From JBILCM01 sp044353165 (GTDB taxonomy: Bacteria; Bacillota; Bacilli; Paenibacillales; YIM-B00363), in assembly GCA_044353165.1 (NCBI GenBank), contig JBILCM010000003.1, positions 13,782 through 77,781 on the forward strand: DNA of 64,000 nt, written 5' to 3'. The notes under the pieces are model-generated. The model worked only from the letters and a program-made list of their open reading frames with translations, had not been told where the DNA came from and ran no database searches. Positions 1-8,951 of this stretch are shown here, piece after piece; positions within the stretch are counted from its first letter, which is position 1; every line of letters begins with the position of its first letter. The translations under genes were made by a program, and so were the position numbers.

Positions 1-767
1 ACAACATGCATACCTGAACCTTTCACCATATCTAGCGATTGACGAATGGTATTCACAGCAAGTCGGACATCTTTAGAGAAGGAAAATCGTCTAGGCTTTT
101 TTTCATTCGCATTATGAATCGATTGCAACCAAAACTCGATACGTTGTTCCGTTTGTTTTACATTCAAGTCTTTCGATACGATATCCTGAAGAATTTTAAG
201 TTGTAATTCTTCATTAGGTAATGATAGCATCGCACGTGCGTGACGCTCTGTAATCGCGCGTTGTAACAACGCTTGTTTTACAGGTTCGCATAATTGCAGA
301 AGTCTTATTTTATTAGCGATCGTAGATTGGCTTTTCCCAAGTCTTTGCGCTAGACTTTCTTGTGTTAATTGGTGAAGTTCAATTAATTTCTGATAAGCGA
401 GCGCTTCCTCAATGGAAGTTAACCCTTCTCGCTGCAAGTTTTCGATAAGCGAAATAGAAGCAGCCTGGGACTCGTTAAATTCACGAATGATAGCCGGTAT
501 TGTAGCCCAACCTAATTTAACAACGGCTCGCCAGCGCCGTTCACCGGCAATTATTTCATATTTACCTTCACGCAAGCGGACAACAATAGGTTGAATAACA
601 CCGTGGGTTTTAATCGTTTGACTCAGCTCATCAATACGATCATTGTCAAAAACAGATCTGGGTTGATAAGGGCTGGGAACAATCTGATCAACGGGTACCA
701 TTCTTAAATCATCAGATCCATGTTGATCTGATAAACCTAGTAAACGATTGATTTGCTCTTTCATCAT
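1..767 (-). CDS. noc: Nucleoid occlusion protein Noc (3' end outside window)
   Basis: ParB-family DNA-binding protein that coordinates division with the nucleoid by binding NBS sites and CTP. About 255 residues are visible and the C-terminus runs off the left edge. Reading the minus strand gives a start of MMKEQINRLLGL, the ParB N-domain motif GERRWRA near residue 76, the ENLQRE box, and a helix-turn-helix around LTQESLAQRLGKSQST. I prefer Noc to Spo0J because of its place directly after rsmG and the stretch ITERHARAMLSLPNEE and LNVKQTE, which resemble Bacillus Noc. The ATG at 767 has only a weak Shine-Dalgarno, so a start a few codons away is possible. A parS site lies about 140 bases upstream of it. 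Confidence 0.88.
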   Translation of the reverse strand, partial: MMKEQINRLLGLSDQHGSDDLRMVPVDQIVPSPYQPRSVFDNDRIDELSQTIKTHGVIQPIVVRLREGKYEIIAGERRWRAVVKLGWATIPAIIREFNESQAASISLIENLQREGLTSIEEALAYQKLIELHQLTQESLAQRLGKSQSTIANKIRLLQLCEPVKQALLQRAITERHARAMLSLPNEELQLKILQDIVSKDLNVKQTEQRIEFWLQSIHNANEKKPRRFSFSKDVRLAVNTIRQSLDMVKGSGMHV

Positions 768-903
768 CTTAACACACCATGCTTTCAATGGTTGATTGCG
801 AGACGTTGAAGATCGCAATCGCAAATTGTATTCATTTCATTATCTACGTTAATTCGATGCGGCGCAACCATTTCTTGCCGTTTATTAAAAACATAATCTG
901 GAT

Positions 904-919
904 TGTTCCACGTGAAACA
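904..919. promoter_or_regulatory. parS centromere site
   Basis: The 16 bases TGTTCCACGTGAAACA match the Bacillota parS consensus TGTTNCACGTGAAACA with no mismatch. The site lies just beyond the rsmG stop codon, between rsmG and noc, about 7 kb from oriC. Known role: loading site for the ParB/Spo0J CTPase clamp. The match is seen directly; binding is inferred. Confidence 0.93.
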
Positions 920-921
920 AA

Positions 922-1656
922 TCATCGCTTTCTGCGCAGTAGAGGTTGCTTCGCAGGTTCGCCCGGTTTTCTTGGGTAAATAGAAGGTGTAGCTTGTACT
1001 TTATCAATTTGGATCAAGTGTCTTTTGGAACCGTCGATGGGAAGCGAAAATTCCTGAATCCCCTTAAGTCTCCCGCCTAATTGTTGAATTGCGTACGTTG
1101 CTTCCTGCAGCTCTTCTTGAGGATCGGAGCCTTTCATAGCGACGAAGATGCCGCCAACACGGGCAAAAGGCAAACATAATTCGGACAAAATATGCATGCG
1201 TGCAACTGCCCTTGCCGTAACGAGATCATGTTGTTCCCGATGCTGTTTTAATTTGGCGACATCCTCAGCTCTGCCATGAATACAACGCACATCCTGAAGC
1301 TTAAGTTGCTCCGAGAGATGTTCAAGAAAAGTAATGCGTTTATGCAACGAATCAACGATAGTGATTTGAAGGTGCGGGAATAAAATCTTAAGCGGGATAC
1401 TCGGGAAGCCTGCGCCGGAACCAATGTCGATCATCGATGAAATGCTATTCATTGAAAGAAAGAAGCTTAGTGTGGCTGAGTCATAAAAATGCTTTTCGTA
1501 TACTTGACCTTTATCTACTATAGCAGTAAGATTCATCCTGCTGTTCCAGTCAATCAAACATGAAAAATAACATTCAAATTGCGCTAATTGCTGAACTGAC
1601 AAATGTATTGTTTTCTCTGCTAAATGTTGAACAAACAATGCAACACTATCCGTCAT
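922..1656 (-). CDS. rsmG: 16S rRNA (guanine-N7)-methyltransferase RsmG (GidB)
   Basis: Methylates N7 of G527 (E. coli numbering) in 16S rRNA using S-adenosylmethionine; loss gives low-level streptomycin resistance in other species. The protein is 244 residues, normal for the family. It shows the NLTAI motif near residue 42, the SAM-binding glycine-rich loop DIGSGAGFPSIPLK at 77-90 and the C-terminal YPRKPGEPAKQPL signature. The start ATG is preceded by GAGG and lies 9 bases after the mnmG stop, so the two are probably cotranscribed, as in many bacteria. Confidence 0.96.
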   Translation of the reverse strand: MTDSVALFVQHLAEKTIHLSVQQLAQFECYFSCLIDWNSRMNLTAIVDKGQVYEKHFYDSATLSFFLSMNSISSMIDIGSGAGFPSIPLKILFPHLQITIVDSLHKRITFLEHLSEQLKLQDVRCIHGRAEDVAKLKQHREQHDLVTARAVARMHILSELCLPFARVGGIFVAMKGSDPQEELQEATYAIQQLGGRLKGIQEFSLPIDGSKRHLIQIDKVQATPSIYPRKPGEPAKQPLLRRKR

Positions 1657-1665
1657 CGGTTGACC

Positions 1666-3579
1666 TCATGATACAGGAACGATCGCCGAGTTCGAGGCGA
1701 CAGTCTTGTGATAATGCTCCAAATATACAAGTAAAATGGAAATATCAGCTGGCGTAACACCCGCAATCCGTGAAGCTTGCCCTATGGAAATCGGTCTTAT
1801 TTGGGCAAGTTTTTGTTTCGCTTCAGACGCCAATCCATGGACAAGAGAAAAATCTAAACTGTCTGGAATTTTTTTCTTTTCCATTTTCTTCAACCGTTGC
1901 ACTTGAAGCAGTTGCTTCTCGATATAACCAACGTATTTCACTTGAATTTCAACTTGTTCTTTCTCTACTTCTGTCAGTTCAAAAGGGGAAGGTAACATAC
2001 GTTCTATATGACCATAAGTTATTTCAGGACGACGTAATATAAATGCAGCATCAACCGAGTTCGTCAACAATACCGAACCTGCTTCCGCTAATACAGATTG
2101 TACATGTGGCTCAGGACGCAATTTTGTTTTTGAGAGTCGGTCGACTTCTTGTTCAATATGACATTTTTTCTCCAGAAATCGATCATATCTTTTTTGTGGA
2201 ATCAAACCGATACGATAACCCGTCTCTGTTAAACGTAAATCAGCATTGTCATGCCGAAGAAGCAATCGGTATTCAGCGCGTGACGTGAGCAAGCGATACG
2301 GTTCACTCGTCCCTTTCGTAACCAGATCATCGATCAGAACGCCAATATAAGCTTGTGAACGATCCAGGATGACAGGTTCTTGCATGAGCACTTTTCGTGC
2401 TGCATTAATACCTGCCATAATTCCCTGCCCCGCAGCCTCTTCATAACCAGAAGTTCCATTAATTTGGCCCGCCGTAAAAAGACCTGGTAGACGCTTGGTC
2501 TCAAGAGATGGCCATAATTGAGTAGGTACGACAGCGTCATATTCAATTGCGTAACCTGTGCGCATCATCTCAACATGCTCCATACCCGGCACGGACCGCA
2601 AAATATTTAATTGCACGTCTTCAGGCATACTTGTGGACAAGCCTTGTACGTAATACTCCGTCGTGTTTCGACCTTCAGGTTCCAAGAAAAGCTGATGTTT
2701 AGGTTTATCAGCGAAGCGAACAATCTTATCCTCAATGGAAGGGCAATACCTTGGTCCTGTGCCTTCAATCGCTCCCGAAAACATCGGCGCTCGGTGAAGA
2801 TTATCATTGATAATTTGATGTGTTTCGCTTGAGGTGTACGTAAGCCAACATGGTAATTGCGCTTCCTTTGGTGTGATCACTGAGTCGAAAGAAAAGAGCT
2901 TTGGATTTTCATCACCAGGCTGAATTTCCATTCTCGCAAAATCAATCGAATCTTTATGCACTCTCGGCGGAGTTCCCGTTTTGAACCGAACAAGTTCAAA
3001 ACCCAACTCACGCAAATGTTCAGATAGTTTTACAGAAGGTTGTTGATTATTTGGGCCACTTTCATACATCAGTTCCCCAATAATGATTTTCCCGCGAAGA
3101 TAAGTTCCTGTCGTTAGCACAACCGCATTTGCGTGATATTGAGCTCCCGTTTTGGTAATACAACCTTTACATTCTCCATCTTCCACAATAAGTGATTCAA
3201 CCATGCCTTGCCGCAAAGTTAGATTGGGCGTTTTTTCAATCGTTTCCTTCATCGTCTGTTGGTAAAGAAATTTGTCGGCTTGCGCGCGCAAAGCATGAAC
3301 AGCCGGGCCCTTCCCTGTATTCAACATGCGCATTTGGATGAAGGTTTTATCGATGTTTCTACCCATCTCGCCGCCAAGTGCATCAATTTCACGAACGACA
3401 TGCCCTTTCGCCGGTCCGCCTATGGAAGGGTTGCAGGGCATGAATGCAATCATGTCCAAGTTTATCGTCAGCAACAATGTGTTGCAACCCATTCTAGCCG
3501 AAGCTAACGCAGCCTCACACCCAGCGTGGCCTGCACCAATCACAATGACATCAAATTGACCTGCAACGTAATTTGTCAT
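1666..3579 (-). CDS. mnmG: tRNA uridine-5-carboxymethylaminomethyl modification enzyme MnmG (GidA)
   Basis: FAD subunit of the MnmE-MnmG complex that installs the cmnm5 group on wobble U34 of several tRNAs. At 637 residues it is full length. Visible motifs are the dinucleotide-binding GAGHAGCEAA near residue 15, the family signature MPCNPSIGGPAKGH, GPRYCPSIEDKI, and SGYEEAAGQG near the end of the FAD domain. It lies between mnmE (21 bases upstream) and rsmG in the usual mnmE-mnmG-rsmG order, on the leading strand moving away from oriC. Confidence 0.97.
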   Translation of the reverse strand: MTNYVAGQFDVIVIGAGHAGCEAALASARMGCNTLLLTINLDMIAFMPCNPSIGGPAKGHVVREIDALGGEMGRNIDKTFIQMRMLNTGKGPAVHALRAQADKFLYQQTMKETIEKTPNLTLRQGMVESLIVEDGECKGCITKTGAQYHANAVVLTTGTYLRGKIIIGELMYESGPNNQQPSVKLSEHLRELGFELVRFKTGTPPRVHKDSIDFARMEIQPGDENPKLFSFDSVITPKEAQLPCWLTYTSSETHQIINDNLHRAPMFSGAIEGTGPRYCPSIEDKIVRFADKPKHQLFLEPEGRNTTEYYVQGLSTSMPEDVQLNILRSVPGMEHVEMMRTGYAIEYDAVVPTQLWPSLETKRLPGLFTAGQINGTSGYEEAAGQGIMAGINAARKVLMQEPVILDRSQAYIGVLIDDLVTKGTSEPYRLLTSRAEYRLLLRHDNADLRLTETGYRIGLIPQKRYDRFLEKKCHIEQEVDRLSKTKLRPEPHVQSVLAEAGSVLLTNSVDAAFILRRPEITYGHIERMLPSPFELTEVEKEQVEIQVKYVGYIEKQLLQVQRLKKMEKKKIPDSLDFSLVHGLASEAKQKLAQIRPISIGQASRIAGVTPADISILLVYLEHYHKTVASNSAIVPVS

Positions 3580-3600
3580 AAGTATACCCCCTTGTATTGA

Positions 3601-4977
3601 TTATTTGCCCAGACAAAACTGAGAAAAGATTGTATCAATCAATGCATCGCTAACAGAATCACCAATAATTTCACCTAACTGCTCCCAAGCATTGCGTATA
3701 TCAATTTGCAACATATCAATCGGTATTAAAAGAGCCGTGCCTTGTAACGCTTCAACTAATGCATTACGAGCCGTTCTAAGCAAATGTATATGTCTCACAT
3801 TGCTAACATAAGTGAGATCATCCGTAGAAACGGACCCGCTGAAAAAAAGAGAAACGATCGCCTGCTCAAGTTCATCAATTCCCGTCAGTTGTTGAGCGGA
3901 TAATTTCACAATACGATCCATTGGAAAATGTTGCGTCAAAACACGCATATCGATCCAACTTGCTAAATCAATTTTATTGATAACAATAATTGTTTGTCTA
4001 TGCCGAAGTTTTTCGATGAGTCCAAGTTCATCTGCAGATAGTTCATCATTATTGTTAAGGACAAGAAGGATAAGATCCGCTGAATCCATAGCTTCGTGCG
4101 AACGTTCAACGCCAATGCGTTCTACGAGATCCGTTGTTTCGCGTATCCCTGCTGTGTCCAACAACTTCAAAGGAATACCGCCTATCGTCACAAATTCCTC
4201 AATAACATCTCGGGTTGTACCCGGAACATCAGTGACTATGGCACGTTCATGTTGTGATAACACATTCAAAAGCGAAGATTTTCCTACATTCGGTTTCCCA
4301 ATAATTGCAGTCTGGATACCTTCACGAAGAATTTTGCCGCGTTCAGCTGTTCTGAGAAGATCGTCAATCGTTTGCACAGCTGCATCACATTTGGCCTTAA
4401 TGAATAAGTTCGTCAATTCTTCAACGTCATGTTCAGGGTAATCAATGTTAACTTCAATGTGTGCCATCGTTTCAACAAGTGTTTGGCGCAAAGCTTTGAT
4501 TTTTTTTGAAAGCTGACCATCCACTTGCTTAAGCGCTATCGAGAACGCACGATCTGACTTGGAACGTATCAAGTCTATAACAGCTTCTGCTTGTGATAAA
4601 TCGAGTCGACCATTTAAATATGCGCGCTTCGTAAATTCTCCGGGTTCCGCAAGTCGTGCGCCTTGCAGCAGAACCAACTCCAAAACTTTCTTGACTGAGA
4701 TAATTCCACCGTGACAATGAATTTCAACTACGTCCTCCATGGTATAAGAACGAGGAGTTCGCATGATCGAAACTAAAGCTTCCTCAACACGTACATCCGT
4801 ATTCGGATGTACAATATGACCATAGTGTACCGTATGGCTGGAGGCTTTCGATAACTTCACCTTTGAACGAAATACAGATTCTACAGTAACAATCGAATGC
4901 GGACCACTCACACGTATGACGGAAATACCGCCTTCTCCTAATGGAGTTGCTATTGCGGCAATCGTATCTTCCGTCAT
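3601..4977 (-). CDS. mnmE: tRNA modification GTPase MnmE (TrmE)
   Basis: Partner GTPase of MnmG, folate-binding and potassium-activated. The 458 residues contain an N-terminal folate-binding domain, a helical domain, and an inserted G domain with G1 GKPNVGKSS, G2 DVPGTTRD, G3 DTAGI and G4 NKID. The C-terminus ends FCLGK, a conservative variant of the usual FCIGK containing the catalytic cysteine. The ATG has a GGGGGG-rich purine leader upstream. A terminator-like hairpin separates it from jag, so part of its transcription may be independent. Confidence 0.97.
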   Translation of the reverse strand: MTEDTIAAIATPLGEGGISVIRVSGPHSIVTVESVFRSKVKLSKASSHTVHYGHIVHPNTDVRVEEALVSIMRTPRSYTMEDVVEIHCHGGIISVKKVLELVLLQGARLAEPGEFTKRAYLNGRLDLSQAEAVIDLIRSKSDRAFSIALKQVDGQLSKKIKALRQTLVETMAHIEVNIDYPEHDVEELTNLFIKAKCDAAVQTIDDLLRTAERGKILREGIQTAIIGKPNVGKSSLLNVLSQHERAIVTDVPGTTRDVIEEFVTIGGIPLKLLDTAGIRETTDLVERIGVERSHEAMDSADLILLVLNNNDELSADELGLIEKLRHRQTIIVINKIDLASWIDMRVLTQHFPMDRIVKLSAQQLTGIDELEQAIVSLFFSGSVSTDDLTYVSNVRHIHLLRTARNALVEALQGTALLIPIDMLQIDIRNAWEQLGEIIGDSVSDALIDTIFSQFCLGK

Positions 4978-4993
4978 TGATAACCCCCCTATC

Positions 4994-5028
4994 GAAAGAA
5001 AAACAATGACTTTCGTTCGAAGTCATTG
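4994..5028 (-). terminator. Intrinsic terminator between jag and mnmE
   Basis: On the minus strand CAATGACTT and AAGTCATTG pair around a short loop (5004-5028) and are followed by a T-rich tract. It sits downstream of jag and upstream of mnmE and probably attenuates read-through from the rpmH operon. Confidence 0.7.
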
Positions 5029-5042
5029 CCATCTAAAGCAAT

Positions 5043-5687
5043 CTATGATTTCAACATGATTACGATGCGCCGATTCGGTTCCTCACCTTTACTCATCGTC
5101 TTCACCTTCGGATGGTGTTGTAACTGATAATGAATAACTCTTCGTTCATGCGCAGGCATAGGTTCCAATACGACTTCTTTCTTCGTGCGAATCACTTGAT
5201 TTGCGAGACGAAGCGATAAATCTTCTAAGGTTTTCCTTCTACGATCCCGAAAACCTTCTGCATCAACAACGATCCGTGCATGCTCGTCTGTTAATCGATT
5301 CACAAACACATTCATCACGAGCTGAACAGCGTCTAACGTTTGGCCACGACGACCGATTAGAGCACCTACATCTTTGCCCGAAACTTGAAAGATGATTGAG
5401 CCGTCATCAGAAGTTGTTTGTTTAATATTTGCATCCATTCCCATGTCATCCAAAATCATTGCAAGATAACGCTTCGATTCTGCTACAAAGTCTAGTTCTT
5501 GTTCAACTTCTGTTTGACGTATTTCAAGAAAAACTTTCGCGTCCTTCGCACCAATGAAACCTAATATTCCCCTTGAAGGCAGTTCTAATACGCTTACAAT
5601 CACTTGTGATTTTGACAAACCAAGTTCATTCAAGCCTTTGCGAACTGCATCATCAACGGACTTCCCAGTAAACAGGTGTTTAGTCAT
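5043..5687 (-). CDS. jag: RNA-binding protein KhpB/Jag (SpoIIIJ-associated)
   Basis: RNA-binding protein of the KhpA/KhpB pair that affects cell elongation and division. The 214 residues hold the Jag N-terminal domain (GKSVDDAVRKGLNELGLS), a type-II KH domain with GALIGRRGQTLDA, and a C-terminal R3H domain with PMPAHERRVIHYQL. Its start overlaps the yidC stop by four bases, indicating translational coupling to the insertase gene, the usual arrangement near oriC. Confidence 0.95.
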   Translation of the reverse strand: MTKHLFTGKSVDDAVRKGLNELGLSKSQVIVSVLELPSRGILGFIGAKDAKVFLEIRQTEVEQELDFVAESKRYLAMILDDMGMDANIKQTTSDDGSIIFQVSGKDVGALIGRRGQTLDAVQLVMNVFVNRLTDEHARIVVDAEGFRDRRRKTLEDLSLRLANQVIRTKKEVVLEPMPAHERRVIHYQLQHHPKVKTMSKGEEPNRRIVIMLKS

Positions 5688-6412
5688 TTGGCCGGATCGC
5701 CCCTTAAACTTGGCTTATAGAGGAAATACGTCTGAACAATAGTGAACAGGTTGCTATATACCCAATATAACACAAGTGCCGAAGGAAATTGCAATGACAT
5801 AACAAGGATTAATACTGGAAAAATGATGAGTAAGATTTGCATATTGTTAGGCATCTGAGATTGCATCATTTTCTGTTGAATGAACGTCGTTACCGCGGCA
5901 AGAACCGGAAGTAAGTAAATGGGATCGGGTGAACCAAGTTGCATCCAAAGGAAATCATGTGTACGAATGTTAGGATTTCCAAGAATGGAATAATATAAGG
6001 CGAATAAAACAGGCATTTGCACGAGTAATGGAAAGCACCCGCTTAATGGATTCACACCAGACTTCTGAAATAACTTCATCGTCTCTTCTTGTTGTTTCTT
6101 CGGATCGGAACTAAATTTCTCGCGAATTTTTTTGAGTTCAGGTTGGAGCAATTGCATTTGTTTGGACGAACGATATTGCTTTAATGTTAGCGGTAGGATA
6201 ATCAACCGCACAATAATTGTGATTACAAGGAGTGCAAGTCCATATTGTTCGAACATGAGGTTCGCCAACAAGTCAAGGAAATCAGAAAGTGGTCCGACAA
6301 TGTATTTATTCCAAGGATTATCGCGATTGATAGTGAATTCAGTGGTGCTGCAACCTGCAAGAAAAATGAACGCTAACAGGATTGACCATTTCCAAGAAAA
6401 TCGAAAAAACAA
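5684..6412 (-). CDS. yidC: Membrane protein insertase YidC/SpoIIIJ
   Basis: Oxa1/YidC-family insertase for membrane proteins, also needed for sporulation in spore formers. The 242 residues begin with a lipoprotein signal peptide whose lipobox is LAGC, making Cys21 the predicted lipidated residue. The conserved YidC domain follows, with about five membrane segments and the motif PLSGCFPLLVQMPVLFALY. This is the shorter Gram-positive form without the large periplasmic domain. It lies between rnpA and jag in conserved order. Confidence 0.95.
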   Translation of the reverse strand: MFFRFSWKWSILLAFIFLAGCSTTEFTINRDNPWNKYIVGPLSDFLDLLANLMFEQYGLALLVITIIVRLIILPLTLKQYRSSKQMQLLQPELKKIREKFSSDPKKQQEETMKLFQKSGVNPLSGCFPLLVQMPVLFALYYSILGNPNIRTHDFLWMQLGSPDPIYLLPVLAAVTTFIQQKMMQSQMPNNMQILLIIFPVLILVMSLQFPSALVLYWVYSNLFTIVQTYFLYKPSLRGDPAK

Positions 6413-6491
6413 AGAAAAAACCTCCTAGGCTCATATCATCCTACACTATACCACACATTAGAAAGCAAAGAAAAGAAAAGCGGAGACACAT

Positions 6492-6854
6492 TTAGGATTG
6501 CTTTCTGGGAGGAGACGATTCTAACAGTCCCGCACGCTTTAGAATGTGAAGAAGACTTCGCTGTAAAGAAAGATAATCCAACTCTAAGGCAGGTTTTCTT
6601 ACAATACAGACGATATCGTAATGAAGCGAAATTCGATCTTCCATCGTTCGAATAATTTCTTTTACCCGGCGCCGGATCAAGTTTCGCACTACTGCGTTCC
6701 CAATTTTTTTGCTTGCAGAGATACCAAAACGGAATTGTTCCACTGCAACAACCCTACGGCAATAAATCACAAACTGGTGATTTGCGGATGCCTTACCGTG
6801 CCTATATGTTTTGGCAAAGTCCTGTCTTTTCCTTAGCCGAAGTCTCTTTTGCAC
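6492..6854 (-). CDS. rnpA: Ribonuclease P protein component
   Basis: Protein subunit of RNase P, which removes 5' leaders from pre-tRNAs together with the M1-type RNA. I place the start at the GTG at 6854, giving 120 residues beginning VQKRLRLRKRQDF, because GAGG lies just upstream and homologues begin at this point; a longer reading frame to 6944 would give an atypical 150-residue protein. The RNA-binding basic motif is present as VVRNLIRRRVKEIIR, and GISASKKIGNAV precedes it. It follows rpmH, as in nearly all bacteria. Confidence 0.93.
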   Translation of the reverse strand: MQKRLRLRKRQDFAKTYRHGKASANHQFVIYCRRVVAVEQFRFGISASKKIGNAVVRNLIRRRVKEIIRTMEDRISLHYDIVCIVRKPALELDYLSLQRSLLHILKRAGLLESSPPRKQS

Positions 6855-6931
6855 TGAAATGACCTCTGATAAAAATGATGAATTGATGCAACTAAGAAGG
6901 CATGGTCTAAATCTGTATGCATTCTTATACT

Positions 6932-6957
6932 TAAAAAAGACCACAAAAGTGGTCCTT
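6932..6957 (-). terminator. Hairpin with T-tract between rpmH and rnpA
   Basis: On the minus strand GGACCAC-TTTT-GTGGTC is followed by TTTTTT. It lies after the rpmH stop and before the rnpA start, so it would let the abundant ribosomal-protein mRNA end early and keep rnpA expression low. Confidence 0.85.
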
Positions 6958-6978
6958 CTACTTCTATGGTTGATTCAA

Positions 6979-7113
6979 TTAAGCGCTAATCACTTTTCTG
7001 CCTTTACGACGACGTGCTGATAGCACTTTACGACCATTCTTCGTAGCCATTCGTTTGCGGAAGCCGTGAACCTTCTTCCGTTTGTTGACGTTAGGTCTAA
7101 ATGTGGGTCTCAT
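6979..7113 (-). CDS. rpmH: Large ribosomal subunit protein bL34
   Basis: The 44-residue, strongly basic L34 protein of the large ribosomal subunit. The sequence starts MRPTFRPNVNKRKKVHGF and ends with the RRRKGRKVISA tail typical of the family. The ATG at 7113 has an ideal Shine-Dalgarno (AAGGAGGTG). It is the first gene of the minus-strand block leaving oriC and has a strong promoter (7165-7193). Confidence 0.97.
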   Translation of the reverse strand: MRPTFRPNVNKRKKVHGFRKRMATKNGRKVLSARRRKGRKVISA

Positions 7114-7164
7114 CAATCGACACCTCCTTAAACGCGTTACAAGTAAAAATAAGACACTCTTAAA

Positions 7165-7193
7165 ATTAAACCATTCTGAATAGATAATGTCAA
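7165..7193 (-). promoter_or_regulatory. Sigma-A promoter of rpmH
   Basis: On the minus strand TTGACA (7193-7188) is separated by 17 bases from TTTAAT (7170-7165), about 50 bases before the rpmH start codon. It is a near-consensus vegetative promoter. Confidence 0.75.
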
Positions 7194-7204
7194 GTAAAAT
7201 AAAA

Positions 7205-7496
7205 TGTGGATAAAACAAGTAAATAAAAATCTCGGATATCCACGAAAAATGTCGATATATGAACAATTGTCCCACAAAATTCTTAGTTGTAGATAAAGTA
7301 AATTAAAAAGAATGGAGATGTGGATAAAAATCAACTTTCCATTGAAAAGAACCGCTAATTTTGATATATTTATTTTGTTTTCCTTGTGAATAAAAATAAT
7401 TTATCCTCTAATTTATAAACAGGCTGTGGATAATTTTATGTACAACTCATATATATGTGGATATTATTATAGTGAAAATTGTGGTTTTGTTGATAA
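7205..7496. other. oriC, upstream DnaA-box cluster (incAB-like)
   Basis: This AT-rich region between rpmH and dnaA holds DnaA boxes in the orientation TGTGNATAA. Exact matches are at 7205-7213, 7319-7327, 7385-7393 and 7425-7433. One-mismatch versions are at 7288-7296, 7456-7464 and 7488-7496. Arrays like this upstream of dnaA form one half of the bipartite Bacillus-type origin. Confidence 0.9.
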
Positions 7497-7520
7497 ATGA
7501 ATCGATCATGGCTCTATAAT
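7490..7520 (+). promoter_or_regulatory. Candidate dnaA promoter overlapping a DnaA-box-like site
   Basis: TTGATA (7490-7495) and TATAAT (7515-7520) are separated by 19 bases, longer than ideal. The -35 overlaps a one-mismatch DnaA box (7488-7496), which would fit DnaA autorepression. The -10 is good, the spacing weak. Confidence 0.45.
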
Positions 7521-7589
7521 CTTTCAAAAATCGACAATTTTCAACCTATGAAGTCATGTTACGGATTGGATTAAAGGAGCGTACTGATT

Positions 7590-8951
7590 GTGGACAACCA
7601 ACTTTCGAATTTATGGCACAATGTACTTAACTTATTACAAATGAAAGTTAGCGGTCCTAGTTTTGAGACATGGCTAAAATCGACGAGTGCATCTGAACTT
7701 GCCGACAATACGCTGCATATTTTTGCACCTAGTAAATTTAATAAGGAATGGATTGAAAATCGATATTTGAAGCTGATTTCTAATGCTGTTTTGGATTTCA
7801 CAGGTCAAGAAGTCGAAATAAAAATTTTCACAGAAGAAGAGCGCGAAGCATTCCAGACAAAGATTGTTCCAGAACCAGTGAAAAAACAAACTCACTACGC
7901 TGAAATAGTGAATACTGGCGGATCGATGTTGAATTCCAAATATATATTCGAAACATTCGTTATTGGTGCAAACAACCGATTCGCTCATGCAGCTTCACTC
8001 GCTGTTGCCGAAGCTCCAGCAAAAGCTTATAACCCATTATTCATTTATGGCGGTGTGGGCTTAGGGAAAACACATTTAATGCATGCCATTGGGCATTACA
8101 TTACAGAGCATCATCAAAATTTGCGCGTACTATACATATCCTCTGAAAAATTTACGAATGAATTTATCAATGCAATCCGTGACAATCGGGGCGAGAATTT
8201 TCGTAACAAATATCGCAATATTGACGTTTTGCTTATTGATGATATTCAGTTTCTTGCTGGCAAAGAACAAACCCAGGAAGAGTTTTTTCATACTTTCAAT
8301 GCGTTGCACGAAGAGAGAAAACAAATTGTGATCTCAAGCGATAGGCCACCGAAAGAAATTACGAAGCTAGAAGAACGATTGCGCTCGAGGTTTGAATGGG
8401 GACTTATTACAGACATTCAACCTCCTGATTTGGAAACAAGAATTGCGATTTTAAGAAAAAAAGCAAAAGCCGAGAATATTGATATACCGAATGAAGCCAT
8501 GATGTACATTGCAAGTCAGATTGATACGAACATACGTGAGTTAGAAGGAGCTTTGATCCGCGTTGTCGCCTATTCTTCATTAGTGAATGAAGATGTGACT
8601 GTACAACTTGCAGCAGATGCATTGAAAGACATTATTCCAAATTCCCGCAACCGCAAAGTCACGATACAAGATATACAACAGCGAGTTGGTGATTTTTATG
8701 GATTAAAAACAGAAGATTTTAAAGCCAAGAAACGAACACGCAATGTTGCTTATCCTAGACAAATCGCAATGTATCTTTGTCGAGAATTAACGGATTACTC
8801 CTTGCCTAAAATAGGTGAAGCGTTCGGTGGTCGCGACCATACAACAGTCATCCATGCGCATGTCAAAATCACCGAATTGTTGAAATCAGATCAAGAGCTG
8901 TATAAAGTGTTGCAAACGTTACGAGATAAAGTTAAAAATCCCTCTGGATAA
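7590..8951 (+). CDS. dnaA: Chromosomal replication initiator protein DnaA
   Basis: AAA+ ATPase that binds DnaA boxes and opens oriC. The 453 residues show domain I at about 1-80, a short linker, the AAA+ domain with Walker A GGVGLGKT (154-161) and Walker B LLIDDIQ (about 214-220), and domain IV with the DNA-binding signature GGRDHTTVIHA near residue 410. The start is GTG at 7590 with AAGGAG upstream. It is flanked on both sides by DnaA boxes and is followed by dnaN. Confidence 0.98.
   Translation: MDNQLSNLWHNVLNLLQMKVSGPSFETWLKSTSASELADNTLHIFAPSKFNKEWIENRYLKLISNAVLDFTGQEVEIKIFTEEEREAFQTKIVPEPVKKQTHYAEIVNTGGSMLNSKYIFETFVIGANNRFAHAASLAVAEAPAKAYNPLFIYGGVGLGKTHLMHAIGHYITEHHQNLRVLYISSEKFTNEFINAIRDNRGENFRNKYRNIDVLLIDDIQFLAGKEQTQEEFFHTFNALHEERKQIVISSDRPPKEITKLEERLRSRFEWGLITDIQPPDLETRIAILRKKAKAENIDIPNEAMMYIASQIDTNIRELEGALIRVVAYSSLVNEDVTVQLAADALKDIIPNSRNRKVTIQDIQQRVGDFYGLKTEDFKAKKRTRNVAYPRQIAMYLCRELTDYSLPKIGEAFGGRDHTTVIHAHVKITELLKSDQELYKVLQTLRDKVKNPSG

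Noticed and set aside
6855..6944. Longer rnpA start giving 150 residues
   Set aside because: The extra part includes the terminator region, has no Shine-Dalgarno and is absent from RnpA proteins.
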